Source: JAFKFH01 sp017307375
Lineage (GTDB): Bacteria; Pseudomonadota; Alphaproteobacteria; Ferrovibrionales; Ferrovibrionaceae
DNA length: 64,000 nucleotides
Assembly (NCBI GenBank): GCA_965229335.1
Contig: OZ245874.1
Coordinates: 248,001 to 312,000, forward strand
Direction of reading: 5' to 3'
Shown here in pieces: positions 31,591 to 41,125 of this stretch (the stretch's first letter is position 1; the number at the start of each line of letters is the position of its first letter). The notes beneath the pieces were generated by a model. The model made no database searches. It saw nothing but the letters and a program-made list of their open reading frames with translations, and was not told where the DNA came from. Position numbers and translations under genes: made by a program.

Positions 31591-32418
31591 TCAGCGCAGG
31601 TAGCCGAAGCGGCGCATCACGGTAGCCTGGGCGGTTTCGATGCGGGTAATCTGTTCCGGAGTCAGCAGCTCGCGCCATTGCCCGGCGCGCCCCGTGCGGA
31701 AGAAGGCATCGGCCCGCCGCGACCGTTCGACGAAGCCGGTCTTCTGCTCCTGCGCCTTCAGCACGTCGAACGACGAGAACCGGATCGCCTTCTCGATGCG
31801 GGCCCGCCCGGCCGGCAGGCCGAGGAAGCGGGTGACCTTGGTGAAGGTCGGCAACGGCTTTTCCAGCATGTCCTCGTAGCGCACCGCGATCAGGGCGCGG
31901 TGCTTGTGCATCGTCCAGCTTTCGACATGGGCCGACCAGGTGCCGTAGTACTGCGGCGCGTTGACGTCGTCCTCGGGCGTGCCGGCGACCGGGTTTTCCA
32001 TCAGCGCGATCACGCCGTCGATGTCGGTGCCGAAATGCGCGGCGGCCGAGATCGCCACGTCGCGCGGGTCGCGCACGATATAGATGGCGCCGGCGGTGCA
32101 TTCCATGGTGATCAGCGGCGCGCCGAAGGCTTCGCCCAGCCGCATATGGGTCTTGACGAAGACGGTGTCGGCCGAGGCGCCGGTGAACAGGTGATGGGTC
32201 AGCGGCCGCAACCGCCCCCACTCCTCGTGGCTGAGGCCGGTGACCGGCCGGCCGGCGGCCTGGGCATACCAGGACTTGACCGTGTCGCCGATGGTGAACT
32301 GGGTCAGTTCGTTGATCGGCACCGGCTCGTCGGCATCACGCAGCAGGTTGTGGATGAAGGCACGCATCCAGGTGTTGCCCGATTTCGGGTAGGAGGCGAG
32401 CCAGAGAATTCCACCCAT
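31591..32418 (-). CDS. Sulfotransferase-domain protein
   Basis: 275 residues. The 5'-phosphosulfate loop is LASYPKSGNTWMRAFIHNLL (about 6-25), and the 3'-phosphate site contains VRDPRDVAISAAAHF. These are the two PAPS-binding elements. It would transfer sulfate from PAPS to an alcohol or amine acceptor; the acceptor is unknown. It is cytoplasmic, with no signal peptide. It lies between two paralogous porin genes on the same strand but is separated from the upstream porin by a terminator, so it needs its own promoter. Confidence 0.9.
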   Translation of the reverse strand: MGGILWLASYPKSGNTWMRAFIHNLLRDADEPVPINELTQFTIGDTVKSWYAQAAGRPVTGLSHEEWGRLRPLTHHLFTGASADTVFVKTHMRLGEAFGAPLITMECTAGAIYIVRDPRDVAISAAAHFGTDIDGVIALMENPVAGTPEDDVNAPQYYGTWSAHVESWTMHKHRALIAVRYEDMLEKPLPTFTKVTRFLGLPAGRARIEKAIRFSSFDVLKAQEQKTGFVERSRRADAFFRTGRAGQWRELLTPEQITRIETAQATVMRRFGYLR

Positions 32419-32494
32419 GCGACCACTCCGCGGGCCATTGCCGGCCCCCCCTGCGACGACCGCCATTCCGTACGACGGACAACCCGGGCGGACA

Positions 32495-32527
32495 ATAAAA
32501 AAGGGGCGCCCCGGCAAGGCGCCCCTT
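32495..32527 (-). terminator. Terminator of the second porin gene
   Basis: The minus strand has AAGGGGCGCC and GGCGCCCCTT as a 10-bp stem with a seven-base loop, followed by a T-run (TTTTTTAT). It lies 31 bases after the porin stop at 32558. Confidence 0.88.
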
Positions 32528-32557
32528 CTGGAAGGACTGGTCGAGAGGACCCGTCGC

Positions 32558-33784
32558 TTAGAACTCGAGCTTGGTGCCCACCACGTAGTTCCAGGCCTTG
32601 TTCTGGTTCTGCGGCAGGTTGGTATAGGAACCGAGGTCGAAGTACTGGATGCCGCCGACCAGGGTGATGCCCGGGCCGAGCAGATAGTTCACGCCGGCCG
32701 AGTAGCCGTCGAGGGTGTCGGTGCCGGCCTTGGTCCCGGTCGCCGTCTTGACCCGGGCGGCGGTGTGCTGGTACTGCGCGCCGACCGTCCACTGGTCCCA
32801 GGCATAGGACAGGCCGACCTGCCAGTCCTGCTGCTGGTCGGGCAGGTTGCCGAGGGTGGTGCTGCCCTGGCGGATGCCCATGTTGTTGTAACGATAGGCC
32901 GCACCGAGCGTGAAGCCGGCCCAGACCAGCGCGCCGCCGACGCCGTACTGGTCCTGGTTGCGGAACGTGTTGGTCGAGGTGTTGGCGTCGAGCGTGCCGT
33001 GGCCGTAGCCGACATAGATCGAGGCGTCGACCGGGCCGAAGGAATTGACGTAGTTGGCACCGAGCTCGAGGACCTGGTCCTGCTTGCCGGTCACGTTCTT
33101 CAGGCCATAGGCGGTGCCGATGCCGCAGACGTTCACGCCGGTGGCCGGCGAGCCGACCTTGCACGAGGTCGGGGTGAACGAGGCGCCGAACTGGAAGCCG
33201 GCGATGCGCGGCGAGAAGTAGGTGATCTTCTCGTCCTTGTCGGAATTGGCGCCGTAATTGATGAAGGCCGACGGCGACGAAGCCCAGTTCGTGCCGGCAT
33301 TGTACTGGCCGGGGACGGCGAAGGGCAGGAAGTCGGGCGAGTTCGCGCCCATGCCCGGGATCGGGGTCGGGGCGCCGTAGAACATCTTGTTGGGCGCCGA
33401 CGTGGTCTTGCCCAACTCGACGCGGCCGAAGGCCGTATCGAAAAACAGGTAGGACTGGTCGATCTGGTCGGTCGAATTCGCCTCGCCGCGCAACTGGACG
33501 CGGACGCCGACCTTCACCCCGTTGTCGAGATTGGTCAGGCCGTCGAACTGGATGCGCGACTTGCGGAAGATGGCATAGTTGCGCACACCGTAGCCGGGCT
33601 GGGCGCCCTGGGTGGCCGTCGGGCCGTTGTCGTCCTGGCTGACGCCGACGAAGTAGCCGTAGAAGTAGCCGCCGATACCGATCTGGATCGGGCCTTCCTT
33701 CTTGGCCTGCGCAGCGGCCTGGCCGGCACCGAGCAGCAACGCAATCGAAACCAGTGCACTGGTGGACGCCAGAATCTTGCGCAT
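32558..33784 (-). CDS. Outer-membrane porin (paralogue 2)
   Basis: 408 residues. The signal peptide MRKILASTSALVSIALLLGAGQAAA precedes a barrel ending NYVVGTKLEF. It shares GPIQIGIGGYFYGYFVGVSQDD, RKSRIQF and RGEANSTDQIDQS with the porin at 30054, so the two are tandem paralogues that have diverged in the loops. The ATG at 33784 is used because a TTG three codons earlier is too close to the AGGGG ribosome site. A GTTGTG...CACAAC inverted repeat (33913-33933) upstream could be a regulatory site. Confidence 0.93.
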   Translation of the reverse strand: MRKILASTSALVSIALLLGAGQAAAQAKKEGPIQIGIGGYFYGYFVGVSQDDNGPTATQGAQPGYGVRNYAIFRKSRIQFDGLTNLDNGVKVGVRVQLRGEANSTDQIDQSYLFFDTAFGRVELGKTTSAPNKMFYGAPTPIPGMGANSPDFLPFAVPGQYNAGTNWASSPSAFINYGANSDKDEKITYFSPRIAGFQFGASFTPTSCKVGSPATGVNVCGIGTAYGLKNVTGKQDQVLELGANYVNSFGPVDASIYVGYGHGTLDANTSTNTFRNQDQYGVGGALVWAGFTLGAAYRYNNMGIRQGSTTLGNLPDQQQDWQVGLSYAWDQWTVGAQYQHTAARVKTATGTKAGTDTLDGYSAGVNYLLGPGITLVGGIQYFDLGSYTNLPQNQNKAWNYVVGTKLEF

Positions 33785-33996
33785 CCGAAGCAACCCCTCT
33801 GTCTGATGATCCCCGCGAACGGCTTTACCCGTCCGTCACTTATGCGGCCTAGTTCACGCCCGCTTTCATCGCATCGCAACACGCCTTTTGGCGTAACCCG
33901 CCGAAATCCCGGGTTGTGTGGCACTGTCACAACTGTCTGTTTCACGCGCTGGCAGGCTGCCCAAATACTGGGCAGGTTTAAGGCCGTAGCCATGGC
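33785..33996. other. Intergenic region between porin 2 and the DUF3576 gene
   Basis: No ORF with coding character is seen. It holds an inverted repeat GTTGTG / CACAAC spaced by nine bases (33913-33933) and a seven-base-pair hairpin CTGCCCA / TGGGCAG (33957-33975). It must contain the minus-strand porin promoter, which I could not place firmly. Confidence 0.5.
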
Positions 33997-34025
33997 TTGG
34001 CAGGGCGAGGAAGCCAAACTATAAC
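33997..34025 (+). promoter_or_regulatory. Promoter of the DUF3576-leuS-lptE-holA cluster
   Basis: TTGGCA (33997-34002) and TATAAC (34020-34025) are separated by exactly 17 bases, each close to consensus. The site lies 72 bases before the DUF3576 ATG. Confidence 0.7.
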
Positions 34026-34096
34026 GTGTCGCTTGACCAGCGACGCCAAGACGGCCGACGCCAGAGCGAGTTTTCGAGGTCTTTAGGAGAGTGACG

Positions 34097-34690
34097 ATGC
34101 CGCGACAGACCCCCTATAGGTTCGGGCAGGCACCGCGGGTGCCGGGGCTCAGGGGTTCGCTGCTGGCGCTCGGCGCCCTCGTCGTGGCCTCGGGCCTGCT
34201 CGCCGCCTGCGGCGACACCAAGGTCGACCGCAACAGCTATCCTGCCGGTTACGACGCCCGCGATCCCACGGGCTCGGGCAAGGAATCCGGTTCGGTCTTC
34301 GGGCCCGGCGGCCTGCTCGGCGGCGGCGCCTCGGGCGCCAACATGTCGAACGGCACCGGCGGCGGCATCGGGGTGAACTCGTTCCTGTGGCGCGCGTCGC
34401 TCGATACGCTGGCCTTCATGCCGCTGGCCTCGGCCGATCCGTTCGGCGGCGTCATCATCACCGACTGGTATTCGCCGTCGTCCTCGACGTCGGAGCGCTT
34501 CAAGCTCAACGTCTTCATTCTCGATCGCGTGCTGCGTGCCGACGGCCTGAAGGTCGCGGTGTTCCGCCAGGTCCGCTCGGGTGATCAGTGGCTCGACGAG
34601 CCGGCCGCGCCGGAAATGAGCTCGAACCTCGAGGATGCCATCCTGACGCGCGCCCGCCAGCTGCGCATCGACGCCGCCGCCGGCAGCTGA
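34097..34690 (+). CDS. DUF3576 lipoprotein
   Basis: 197 residues. The N-terminus has a lipobox, VVASGLLAACGD (Cys about 39), so it is a lipoprotein facing the periplasm. A Gly/Ser-rich stretch (about 50-95) precedes the DUF3576 core with FLWRASLDTLAFMPLASADPFGGVIITDWY and FKLNVFILDRVLRADGLKVAVFRQ. The function is unknown; alphaproteobacterial members regularly sit before leuS and lptE, which suggests an envelope role. The ATG at 34097 follows AGGAG by seven bases; a GTG two codons earlier is less likely. It is the first gene of the cluster. Confidence 0.92.
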   Translation: MPRQTPYRFGQAPRVPGLRGSLLALGALVVASGLLAACGDTKVDRNSYPAGYDARDPTGSGKESGSVFGPGGLLGGGASGANMSNGTGGGIGVNSFLWRASLDTLAFMPLASADPFGGVIITDWYSPSSSTSERFKLNVFILDRVLRADGLKVAVFRQVRSGDQWLDEPAAPEMSSNLEDAILTRARQLRIDAAAGS

Positions 34691-34760
34691 CCGGCGGCAG
34701 CCCACCTCTCAAATCCGGCGTTCAGCCGCGCCCGCACAGAATTCAGGAAGTCCAAGGGAA

Positions 34761-37331
34761 ATGGCCCGTTACAATTCCAAGGAGGTCGAGGACAAGTGGC
34801 AGCGGCGCTGGGCCGCGGATGGCGCCTTCGCCGTCCAGGCCGATCCGTCGCGCCCGAAATACTACGTCCTCGAGATGTTCCCCTATCCGTCGGGGCGCAT
34901 CCATATGGGCCATGTCCGCAACTACACGCTGGGTGACGTAGTCGCCCGCTACAAGCGCGCCCGCGGCTTCAACGTGCTGCACCCGATGGGCTGGGACGCC
35001 TTCGGCCTGCCGGCCGAAAACGCCGCCCAGGAGAAGAAGGTCCATCCGGCGGCCTGGACCTACGACAACATCGCCACGATGCGCGCCGAGCTGAAGCGCA
35101 TGGGCCTGTCGCTCGACTGGGACCGCGAGATCGCGACCTGCCATCCGGACTATTACCGCCACCAGCAGAAGCTGTTCCTCGACCTGCACAAGGCGGGGCT
35201 GGCCTATCGCAAGGAGTCGGCGGTCAACTGGGATCCGGTCGACATGACCGTGCTGGCCAACGAGCAGGTGATCGACGGCCGCGGCTGGCGCTCGGGCGCG
35301 CTGGTCGAGAAGCGCCTGCTGTCGCAATGGTTCTTCAAGATCACCCATTTCGCCGACGATCTGCTGCAGGCGCTGGAAGGCCTCGACCGCTGGCCCGAGC
35401 GCGTCCGGCTGATGCAGCAGAACTGGATCGGCCGTTCGGAGGGCGCCCGCCTCGCCTTCGACGTGGTCGGATCCGGCGACAAGATCGAGATCTTCACCAC
35501 CCGGCCGGACACGCTGTTCGGTGCCTCGTTCCTGGCCGTCTCGCCCGACCATCCGTTCGCCGCGGCCAGGGCCGCCGGTGACGCCGCGCTGGCCGAGTTC
35601 ATCGCCGAGTGCAAGCGCACCGGCACGGCGGAAGCCGAGCTCGCGACCGCCGAGAAGAAGGGCTACGACACCGGCGCCCGGGTCGCCCACCCGTTCGTCG
35701 ACGGCCATACCCTGCCCGTCTACGTCGCCAATTTCGTGCTGATGGACTACGGTTCCGGCGCGATCTTCGGCTGCCCCGCGCACGACCAGCGCGACCTCGA
35801 TTTCGCCCGCAAATACGGCCTGCCGGTGCTGCCGGTCGTCACCGGCCCGAATGCCCCGGCCGAAATCGGCGACGTCGCCTATGACGAGGACGGCCCGGCG
35901 ACCCGGATCGTCAATTCCGGTTTCCTCGACGGCCTCGACGTGCCGGCGGCCAAGAAGGCCGCGATCGCGCGCATCAAGGCCGACGGCCGTGGCGAAGGCA
36001 CGGTGAATTTCCGCCTGCGCGACTGGGGCGTCAGCCGCCAGCGCTACTGGGGCTGCCCGATCCCGATGATCCATTGCGATCATTGCGGCGTCGTGCCGGT
36101 GCCGGAAGACCAGCTGCCGGTGCTGCTGCCCGACGACGTCACCTTCGATCGGCCGGGCAACCCGCTCGACCATCACCCGACCTGGAAGCATGTCGACTGC
36201 CCGCAATGTGGGGCCAAGGCGCGGCGCGAGACCGACACCTGCGACACCTTCGTCGACTCTTCCTGGTACTTCGCGCGCTATTGCAGCCCGCGCGCCGATA
36301 CGCCGCTGGTCCGCGACGAGGTCGACTACTGGATGTCGGTCGACCAGTATATCGGCGGCATCGAACACGCGATCCTGCATCTGCTCTACGCCCGCTTCTT
36401 CACGCGGGCATTGCAGACCTGCGGCTATCTCAAGGTGGCCGAGCCGTTCGCCGGCCTGTTCACCCAGGGCATGGTCTGCCACGAGACGTTCCGCGGCGCC
36501 GACGGCCGCTGGCTGACACCCGAGGAGGTCGAGCGCCGTGCCGACGGCTCCTGGCACGAGCTGGCCGGCGGCCAGCCGGTCACCGTCGGTCGCGTCGAGA
36601 AGATGTCGAAGTCGAAGAAGAACGTCGTCGATCCCGGCCGCATCATCGACCAGTACGGCGCCGACACCGCGCGCTGGTTCATGCTGTCGGATTCGCCGCC
36701 CGATCGCGACATGGAATGGACCGAGGCCGGCGTCCAGGGCGCCTGGCGCTTCACCCAGCGGCTGTGGCGGCTGGCCGACGAGCCGCGCGACCCGCTGGCC
36801 GAGAAGGGCAGCGCCCTGCCGGAAGGCGGCGCCGACGATGCCGACGCGCTGGCCCTGCGCCGGGAGACGCACAAGACCATCGCCGCGATCTCGCGCGATC
36901 TCGACGCCTTCACCTTCAACAAGGCGGTGGCGCGCATCCACGAACTTGCCAATTCGATCGAGGATTGTCGCAGCGTGACGCCGGCGGCGGCCTTCGCCCG
37001 CCGCGAGGCGATCGAGGTGGCGACGCGGCTGGTCGCGCCGATGATGCCGCATCTGGCCGAGGAGATGTGGCAGCGGCTGGGACACGACACCGTGCTGGTC
37101 GACATGCCCTGGCCCGAGGCCGATCCCGCCCTGACCCGCGAGGACAGCGTGACCATCGCCGTCCAGGTCGGCGGCAAGCTGCGCGCCACGCTCGAGGTCG
37201 CCCGCGACATGGACGCGAAGGCGCTGGAAGCGCTGGCCCTGGCTGACGAGGCGGTGGTGCGGGTGATCGCCGGCCGCCCGGTGCGCAAGGTGGTCGTCGT
37301 CCCGAACCGGATCGTGAATGTGGTGGTCTGA
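34761..37331 (+). CDS. leuS: Leucyl-tRNA synthetase
   Basis: 856 residues, full length for a bacterial LeuRS. The class I signature is FPYPSGRIHMGHVRNY (HMGH about 49), the editing domain occupies about 220-420 with FTTRPDTLFGASFLAVSPDHP, and the catalytic KMSKSKKN (about 615) follows. It charges tRNA-Leu. AAGGG lies close to the ATG. The last 14 bases overlap lptE. Confidence 0.98.
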   Translation: MARYNSKEVEDKWQRRWAADGAFAVQADPSRPKYYVLEMFPYPSGRIHMGHVRNYTLGDVVARYKRARGFNVLHPMGWDAFGLPAENAAQEKKVHPAAWTYDNIATMRAELKRMGLSLDWDREIATCHPDYYRHQQKLFLDLHKAGLAYRKESAVNWDPVDMTVLANEQVIDGRGWRSGALVEKRLLSQWFFKITHFADDLLQALEGLDRWPERVRLMQQNWIGRSEGARLAFDVVGSGDKIEIFTTRPDTLFGASFLAVSPDHPFAAARAAGDAALAEFIAECKRTGTAEAELATAEKKGYDTGARVAHPFVDGHTLPVYVANFVLMDYGSGAIFGCPAHDQRDLDFARKYGLPVLPVVTGPNAPAEIGDVAYDEDGPATRIVNSGFLDGLDVPAAKKAAIARIKADGRGEGTVNFRLRDWGVSRQRYWGCPIPMIHCDHCGVVPVPEDQLPVLLPDDVTFDRPGNPLDHHPTWKHVDCPQCGAKARRETDTCDTFVDSSWYFARYCSPRADTPLVRDEVDYWMSVDQYIGGIEHAILHLLYARFFTRALQTCGYLKVAEPFAGLFTQGMVCHETFRGADGRWLTPEEVERRADGSWHELAGGQPVTVGRVEKMSKSKKNVVDPGRIIDQYGADTARWFMLSDSPPDRDMEWTEAGVQGAWRFTQRLWRLADEPRDPLAEKGSALPEGGADDADALALRRETHKTIAAISRDLDAFTFNKAVARIHELANSIEDCRSVTPAAAFARREAIEVATRLVAPMMPHLAEEMWQRLGHDTVLVDMPWPEADPALTREDSVTIAVQVGGKLRATLEVARDMDAKALEALALADEAVVRVIAGRPVRKVVVVPNRIVNVVV

Positions 37332-37854
37332 CCTCTGCGACATCGGGGCGGCCTTGCGCCGCCTCGCCCTGCTCTGCTGCCTGGCTGCGGGCCTGTCGGC
37401 CTGCGGTTTCCGGCCGTTGTACCAGGTGCCGTCCAGCACCACCGGTGCCGCGGCCGACCTGTCGTCGGTCGAGGTGGCGCCGGCGCAGAACCGCCTGACC
37501 CAGCAGGTGCGCAACAACCTGCTGGAACGACTGACCCCGCGTGGCGCTTCCTCGACCCGCTACGTGCTGTCGCTGGGTGTCGGCGAGCAGGAGACCGGCG
37601 TGCTCGTCACCCGCTCCGATACCGTCACGCGCTACAACCTCGTCGTCACCACCGGCTACATCCTGACCGACAAGAACACCGGCGAGCAGGTGCTCAAGGG
37701 CCAGGTCAATTCGATCGCCGCCTACAACGTCGTGCAGAACGACTTCTCCAATCTGACCGCCGAACAGGCGGCGCGGGCCAATGCGGCCCGCGAGCTCGCC
37801 GACCAGATCCGCGAGCGCCTGGCCGCCTATTTCCAGAAACAGCGGACCCCGTGA
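37318..37854 (+). CDS. lptE: LPS-assembly lipoprotein LptE
   Basis: 178 residues. A hydrophobic N-terminus with lipobox CCLAAGLSACGFRPLY marks an outer-membrane lipoprotein, and GFRPLY is typical of the LptE family. LptE plugs the LptD barrel that inserts lipopolysaccharide into the outer leaflet. The ATG overlaps the leuS stop by 14 bases; a TTG at 37351 nearer the hydrophobic stretch is also possible. The order leuS-lptE-holA is conserved in Gram-negative bacteria. Confidence 0.92.
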   Translation: MWWSDLCDIGAALRRLALLCCLAAGLSACGFRPLYQVPSSTTGAAADLSSVEVAPAQNRLTQQVRNNLLERLTPRGASSTRYVLSLGVGEQETGVLVTRSDTVTRYNLVVTTGYILTDKNTGEQVLKGQVNSIAAYNVVQNDFSNLTAEQAARANAARELADQIRERLAAYFQKQRTP

Positions 37855-38864
37855 AGGTCACGCCGAAGGCGGCGGACGGTTTCGTCAAGCGACCCGACCC
37901 GGCGGCCCGGGCCATCCTGGTCTACGGCCCGGACGACGGCCTCGTCAGCGAGCGCGCGAAGCTTCTGGTCAGGACCGTCTGCCCGAACCTCGACGATCCC
38001 TTCCAGCTGGTCCAGTACACCGGCGCCCAGCTTGCGGCCGATCCGGCCCGGCTGACCGACGAGGCGCGCGAATTCTCGATGATGGGCCGCCGGGTGATCT
38101 GGCTGCGCGATGTCGGCAATGGCCAGACGGCGGCGTTCGAGCAATTGCTGGGCGACGACAAGGCCGAGGCGCTGGTCGTCGCCGAGGCCGGCGATCTCAA
38201 CGCCAAATCCTCGCTGCGCAAGCTGTTCGAGGAGGCGAGGAACGCCGCCGCCCTGCCCTGCTATGCCGACGACAACGAAGCCATCGCCGAGGTTGCCCGG
38301 TCGATGCTGGCCGAAGCCGGGCTGAAGGCCGATGGCGAGGCGCTGGGCTATCTGGTCGATCATCTGGGCGGCGACCGCCTGCTGACCCGGCGCGAGCTGG
38401 AAAAGCTGATTTCCTACAAGGGGCCCGGCCCCGCGACGGTGACGATCGAGGATTGCGAGGCGGTCGTGGGCGACAGCGCGGTCACCGGCCTGGACGATGT
38501 CGTCTACGCGACCGCCTCGGGCAACTTCACCGGATTGGACCGGGCACTGGCCCGGGTCTTCCTTGAGGGCGATCCGCCGGTGGCCGTGCTGCGCGTCGCC
38601 CAGAAGCATTTCCAGAAGCTGCACCAGGCGGTTGCCTCGGGCGGCGACGCCCGGGCGATGACCAAGCGGCTGGGCGTGTTCTACAAGCGCGAGGCCGAGT
38701 TCGTCGCACAGGCCACGCGCTGGACGGCGCCGCGGCTGGCGACGGCCCTGGATCTGCTGACCCAGGCCGAGATCGACTGCAAGTCGAGCAACATGCCGGA
38801 CGAGGCGATCTGCCGCCACGCCCTGCTCAGGATCGCGACGGCCGCGCGCAGCGGCCGCCGCTGA
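37851..38864 (+). CDS. holA: DNA polymerase III delta subunit
   Basis: 337 residues. A clamp-loader subunit that opens the beta sliding clamp. The AAA+-like fold shows AILVYGPDDGLVSERAKLL at the N-terminus and later GDRLLTRRELEKLISYKG, typical of HolA; no functional Walker A is expected. The GTG start overlaps the lptE stop (GTGA). It completes the conserved leuS-lptE-holA cluster; 66 bases separate it from the convergent ABC ATPase gene. Confidence 0.94.
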   Translation: MKVTPKAADGFVKRPDPAARAILVYGPDDGLVSERAKLLVRTVCPNLDDPFQLVQYTGAQLAADPARLTDEAREFSMMGRRVIWLRDVGNGQTAAFEQLLGDDKAEALVVAEAGDLNAKSSLRKLFEEARNAAALPCYADDNEAIAEVARSMLAEAGLKADGEALGYLVDHLGGDRLLTRRELEKLISYKGPGPATVTIEDCEAVVGDSAVTGLDDVVYATASGNFTGLDRALARVFLEGDPPVAVLRVAQKHFQKLHQAVASGGDARAMTKRLGVFYKREAEFVAQATRWTAPRLATALDLLTQAEIDCKSSNMPDEAICRHALLRIATAARSGRR

Positions 38865-38930
38865 ACGCCTTGGATCACAAACGCTCCGGCCGCGGCACCT
38901 CGCCCGCATCGGCGGAGGCGGCCAATGCCG

Positions 38931-40340
38931 TCAGTCGGTCGCCTGCAGGCCGCCGACCTCGATGACACGATCGGCGATGCGGGCGATCAGGTCGAGGTCA
39001 TGACTGACGATCAGCAGGCCGCAAGGCGTTTCGCGCGCAAAGCGACGAAGCAGTTCGACGATCTCCTGCTGGGTGATGAGGTCGAGACGCGAGGTCGGTT
39101 CGTCGGCAAACAGGAAGACCGGATCGAGCAGCAAGGCGCGCAGCAGCGAGAAACGTTGCAACTCGCCGCCTGATATCTCGCCGGGGCGACGGTCCAGCAG
39201 GTGCGGTGACAGATGCAGACGATCCATCAGGGCTTCGGCCCGGCCGGGCCCGATCCCGTGCAGCCGCGCAAGGTCGTCCAGCAGGCGGCGAAGCGGGAGG
39301 TGGGGCGGAAAAGCCGCCGGCGGATCCTGCCAGATCTTCTGGAAACGTACGCGCGGAAATCGCGGATCGAGCCGGATACGACCCACATCCGGCGGCAACA
39401 GGCCGAGCAACAGATCTCCCAGTGTGCTCTTGCCGCAGCCGCTGGGACCGACGATGCCGATGATCTCGCCGCGATGAAGCGTGAACGAAAGATCCGCGAA
39501 CAGCTTGCGACCGCCCCTGCCCTTGGCCAGGCCGGATATCTCGATCACCGCGTCGCCGTGCGGTGAGCCTTCCGGGGTTGCCCACGAGGCGGGATCGGCC
39601 GAGAGAAGCCGCCGAGTATAGTCGTGGCGCGGCGCCGACAGGACTCGTTCCGCCGGACCCGCCTCGATGATCTCGCCGCGGAGCATCACCGCGACCTCCC
39701 CGCCCAGTCGCCTGGGCACCGCCATATCGTGGGAGATCACCAGCAGCCCACCGGCGTCGCCCATGGCATGCTTCAACAGATCGACCGCATCGTCGCGCCG
39801 CGCGGCATCGAGCCCTTTGGTCGGCTCGTCGGCGATCACGATCGGGGCGCCGCCCGCCCTCGCCGCCACGAACGCGGCGCGCTGTGCCATGCCGCCGGAC
39901 AACTGTCCTGGAAACTTGCCCGCCGTCTGGCCGAGCCCGACCGATCGCAGCGCATCGCGCGCCGCCTGCCGCGCCGCGGCAAGCGGCAATTGGCGGATCC
40001 GGGCATAACCTTCCTCGACCTGCGCTGCCGTCCGGGCCGTCGGATCGAGGGCCAGCCAGGGTTCCTGGGGCAGGATGGCAAGTTCGCGCCCCCACAGGCC
40101 GCGCCGCCGTTCGTCACGCGACAGGCCCAGCACATCACGGCCATTGATGCGTACGCTGCCGGTGGCGGAAAGGCCATCGGGCAAAGTGCCGGCAATCGCC
40201 TGGGCCAGCAGGCTCTTGCCCGATCCGGTTTCGCCGAGGATCGTGAACGGCACGCCCGCCATCACGCGCAGCGAGGTCGGGTTCACGATCCCTTCGCGGC
40301 CGGCTACGGCCAGATTCTCCACCTCGATCAGCGCGGTCAT
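38931..40340 (-). CDS. Fused dual ATPase of an Opp/Dpp-type ABC importer
   Basis: 469 residues holding two ABC ATPase domains. The first has GETGSGKSL, LSGGMAQRAAF and VIADEPTKGLD; the second, from about residue 250, has GPSGCGKSTLGD, ISGGELQRFSLL and LFADEPTSRLD. Each is about 230 residues, shorter than typical DppD/DppF because the C-terminal oligo-HPY tail is absent. It supplies the energy for the adjacent permeases. The ATG overlaps the permease stop. The compact fused form and the Zur-like site upstream of the operon resemble metallophore importers such as Cnt more than peptide importers, but this is inference. Confidence 0.9.
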   Translation of the reverse strand: MTALIEVENLAVAGREGIVNPTSLRVMAGVPFTILGETGSGKSLLAQAIAGTLPDGLSATGSVRINGRDVLGLSRDERRRGLWGRELAILPQEPWLALDPTARTAAQVEEGYARIRQLPLAAARQAARDALRSVGLGQTAGKFPGQLSGGMAQRAAFVAARAGGAPIVIADEPTKGLDAARRDDAVDLLKHAMGDAGGLLVISHDMAVPRRLGGEVAVMLRGEIIEAGPAERVLSAPRHDYTRRLLSADPASWATPEGSPHGDAVIEISGLAKGRGGRKLFADLSFTLHRGEIIGIVGPSGCGKSTLGDLLLGLLPPDVGRIRLDPRFPRVRFQKIWQDPPAAFPPHLPLRRLLDDLARLHGIGPGRAEALMDRLHLSPHLLDRRPGEISGGELQRFSLLRALLLDPVFLFADEPTSRLDLITQQEIVELLRRFARETPCGLLIVSHDLDLIARIADRVIEVGGLQATD

Positions 40341-41125
40341 TGCGTCTTCCCGGCAGCAATCAGATTCAGCCCCAGGACCAGCAGAAAGATCGCCGCGATC
40401 GGCTGGGCGAGAATCAGCGGCGCCTCGTTGTAGAACGGCATCAGCTCGATCAGCATTTGCCCGAGTTCGGGGGTGGGCGGCCGGACACCGACATTGACGA
40501 AGCCGAGCGCCGCCACCGACATGACACTGGTAGCCGAGCCGAAGGCGCCGACCGTCAGGATGATCGGTGCGATATCCGGCCAGTAGTGACGCCGGAAGAG
40601 ATACCATGGACCGAAGCCGAGCAGCCGCGAAGCCTCAACGGCGGGCGAAGCGGCAATCCGCGCGGCGGCCGCACGCGTCATTCGGAAGAATTCGACCCAG
40701 AGGACGAGCGAGACGCCGAGATAGAGCGGCCAGAACCGACCCGGCGCGATCGCCACCAGCAACAGCACCAGAAGGAGGCCGGGCAGCGCCAGCACCATGT
40801 CGGCACAGGCCGAAATCACCCTGTCGACCCACCCGCCCGCCGCCCCCGCCAGGATACCGAGGGCCACGCCGACGATCCCCGCAGACGCCGTCGTCAAGGC
40901 GGCGATGCCGAGCGAGAGGCGAATGGCGGCGGCAAGACGCAAGGCCATGTTGCGGCCGAACTGGTCGGTGCCGAGCACGAACCCGCCGCCAGGCGGCAGC
41001 AGGACGTCGGCAAGGCTCTGCCGTGTCGGATCGCCTGGAACAAGCAGCGGCGCCGCAAGCGCGAAGACGACGAGCAGCGTCAGCAAACCGAACCCGGCGA
41101 GGCGGCCTGGCGCTATCGGCATCAT
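40337..41125 (-). CDS. ABC importer permease, DppC-like
   Basis: 262 residues with about six helices. The N-terminal OppC-type region PLLVPGDPTRQSLADVLLPPGGGFVLGTDQFGRN is followed by the BPD_transp_1 core with the EAA-like loop EASRLLGFGPWYLFRRHYWPDIAPII, which docks on the ATPase. It pairs with the DppB-like permease, overlapping it by four bases, and with the fused ATPase by four bases. Confidence 0.92.
   Translation of the reverse strand: MMPIAPGRLAGFGLLTLLVVFALAAPLLVPGDPTRQSLADVLLPPGGGFVLGTDQFGRNMALRLAAAIRLSLGIAALTTASAGIVGVALGILAGAAGGWVDRVISACADMVLALPGLLLVLLLVAIAPGRFWPLYLGVSLVLWVEFFRMTRAAAARIAASPAVEASRLLGFGPWYLFRRHYWPDIAPIILTVGAFGSATSVMSVAALGFVNVGVRPPTPELGQMLIELMPFYNEAPLILAQPIAAIFLLVLGLNLIAAGKTQ

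Noticed and set aside
34743..37517. Minus-strand open frame of 924 codons opposite leuS
   Set aside because: A shadow of leuS; no recognisable motif or start signal.
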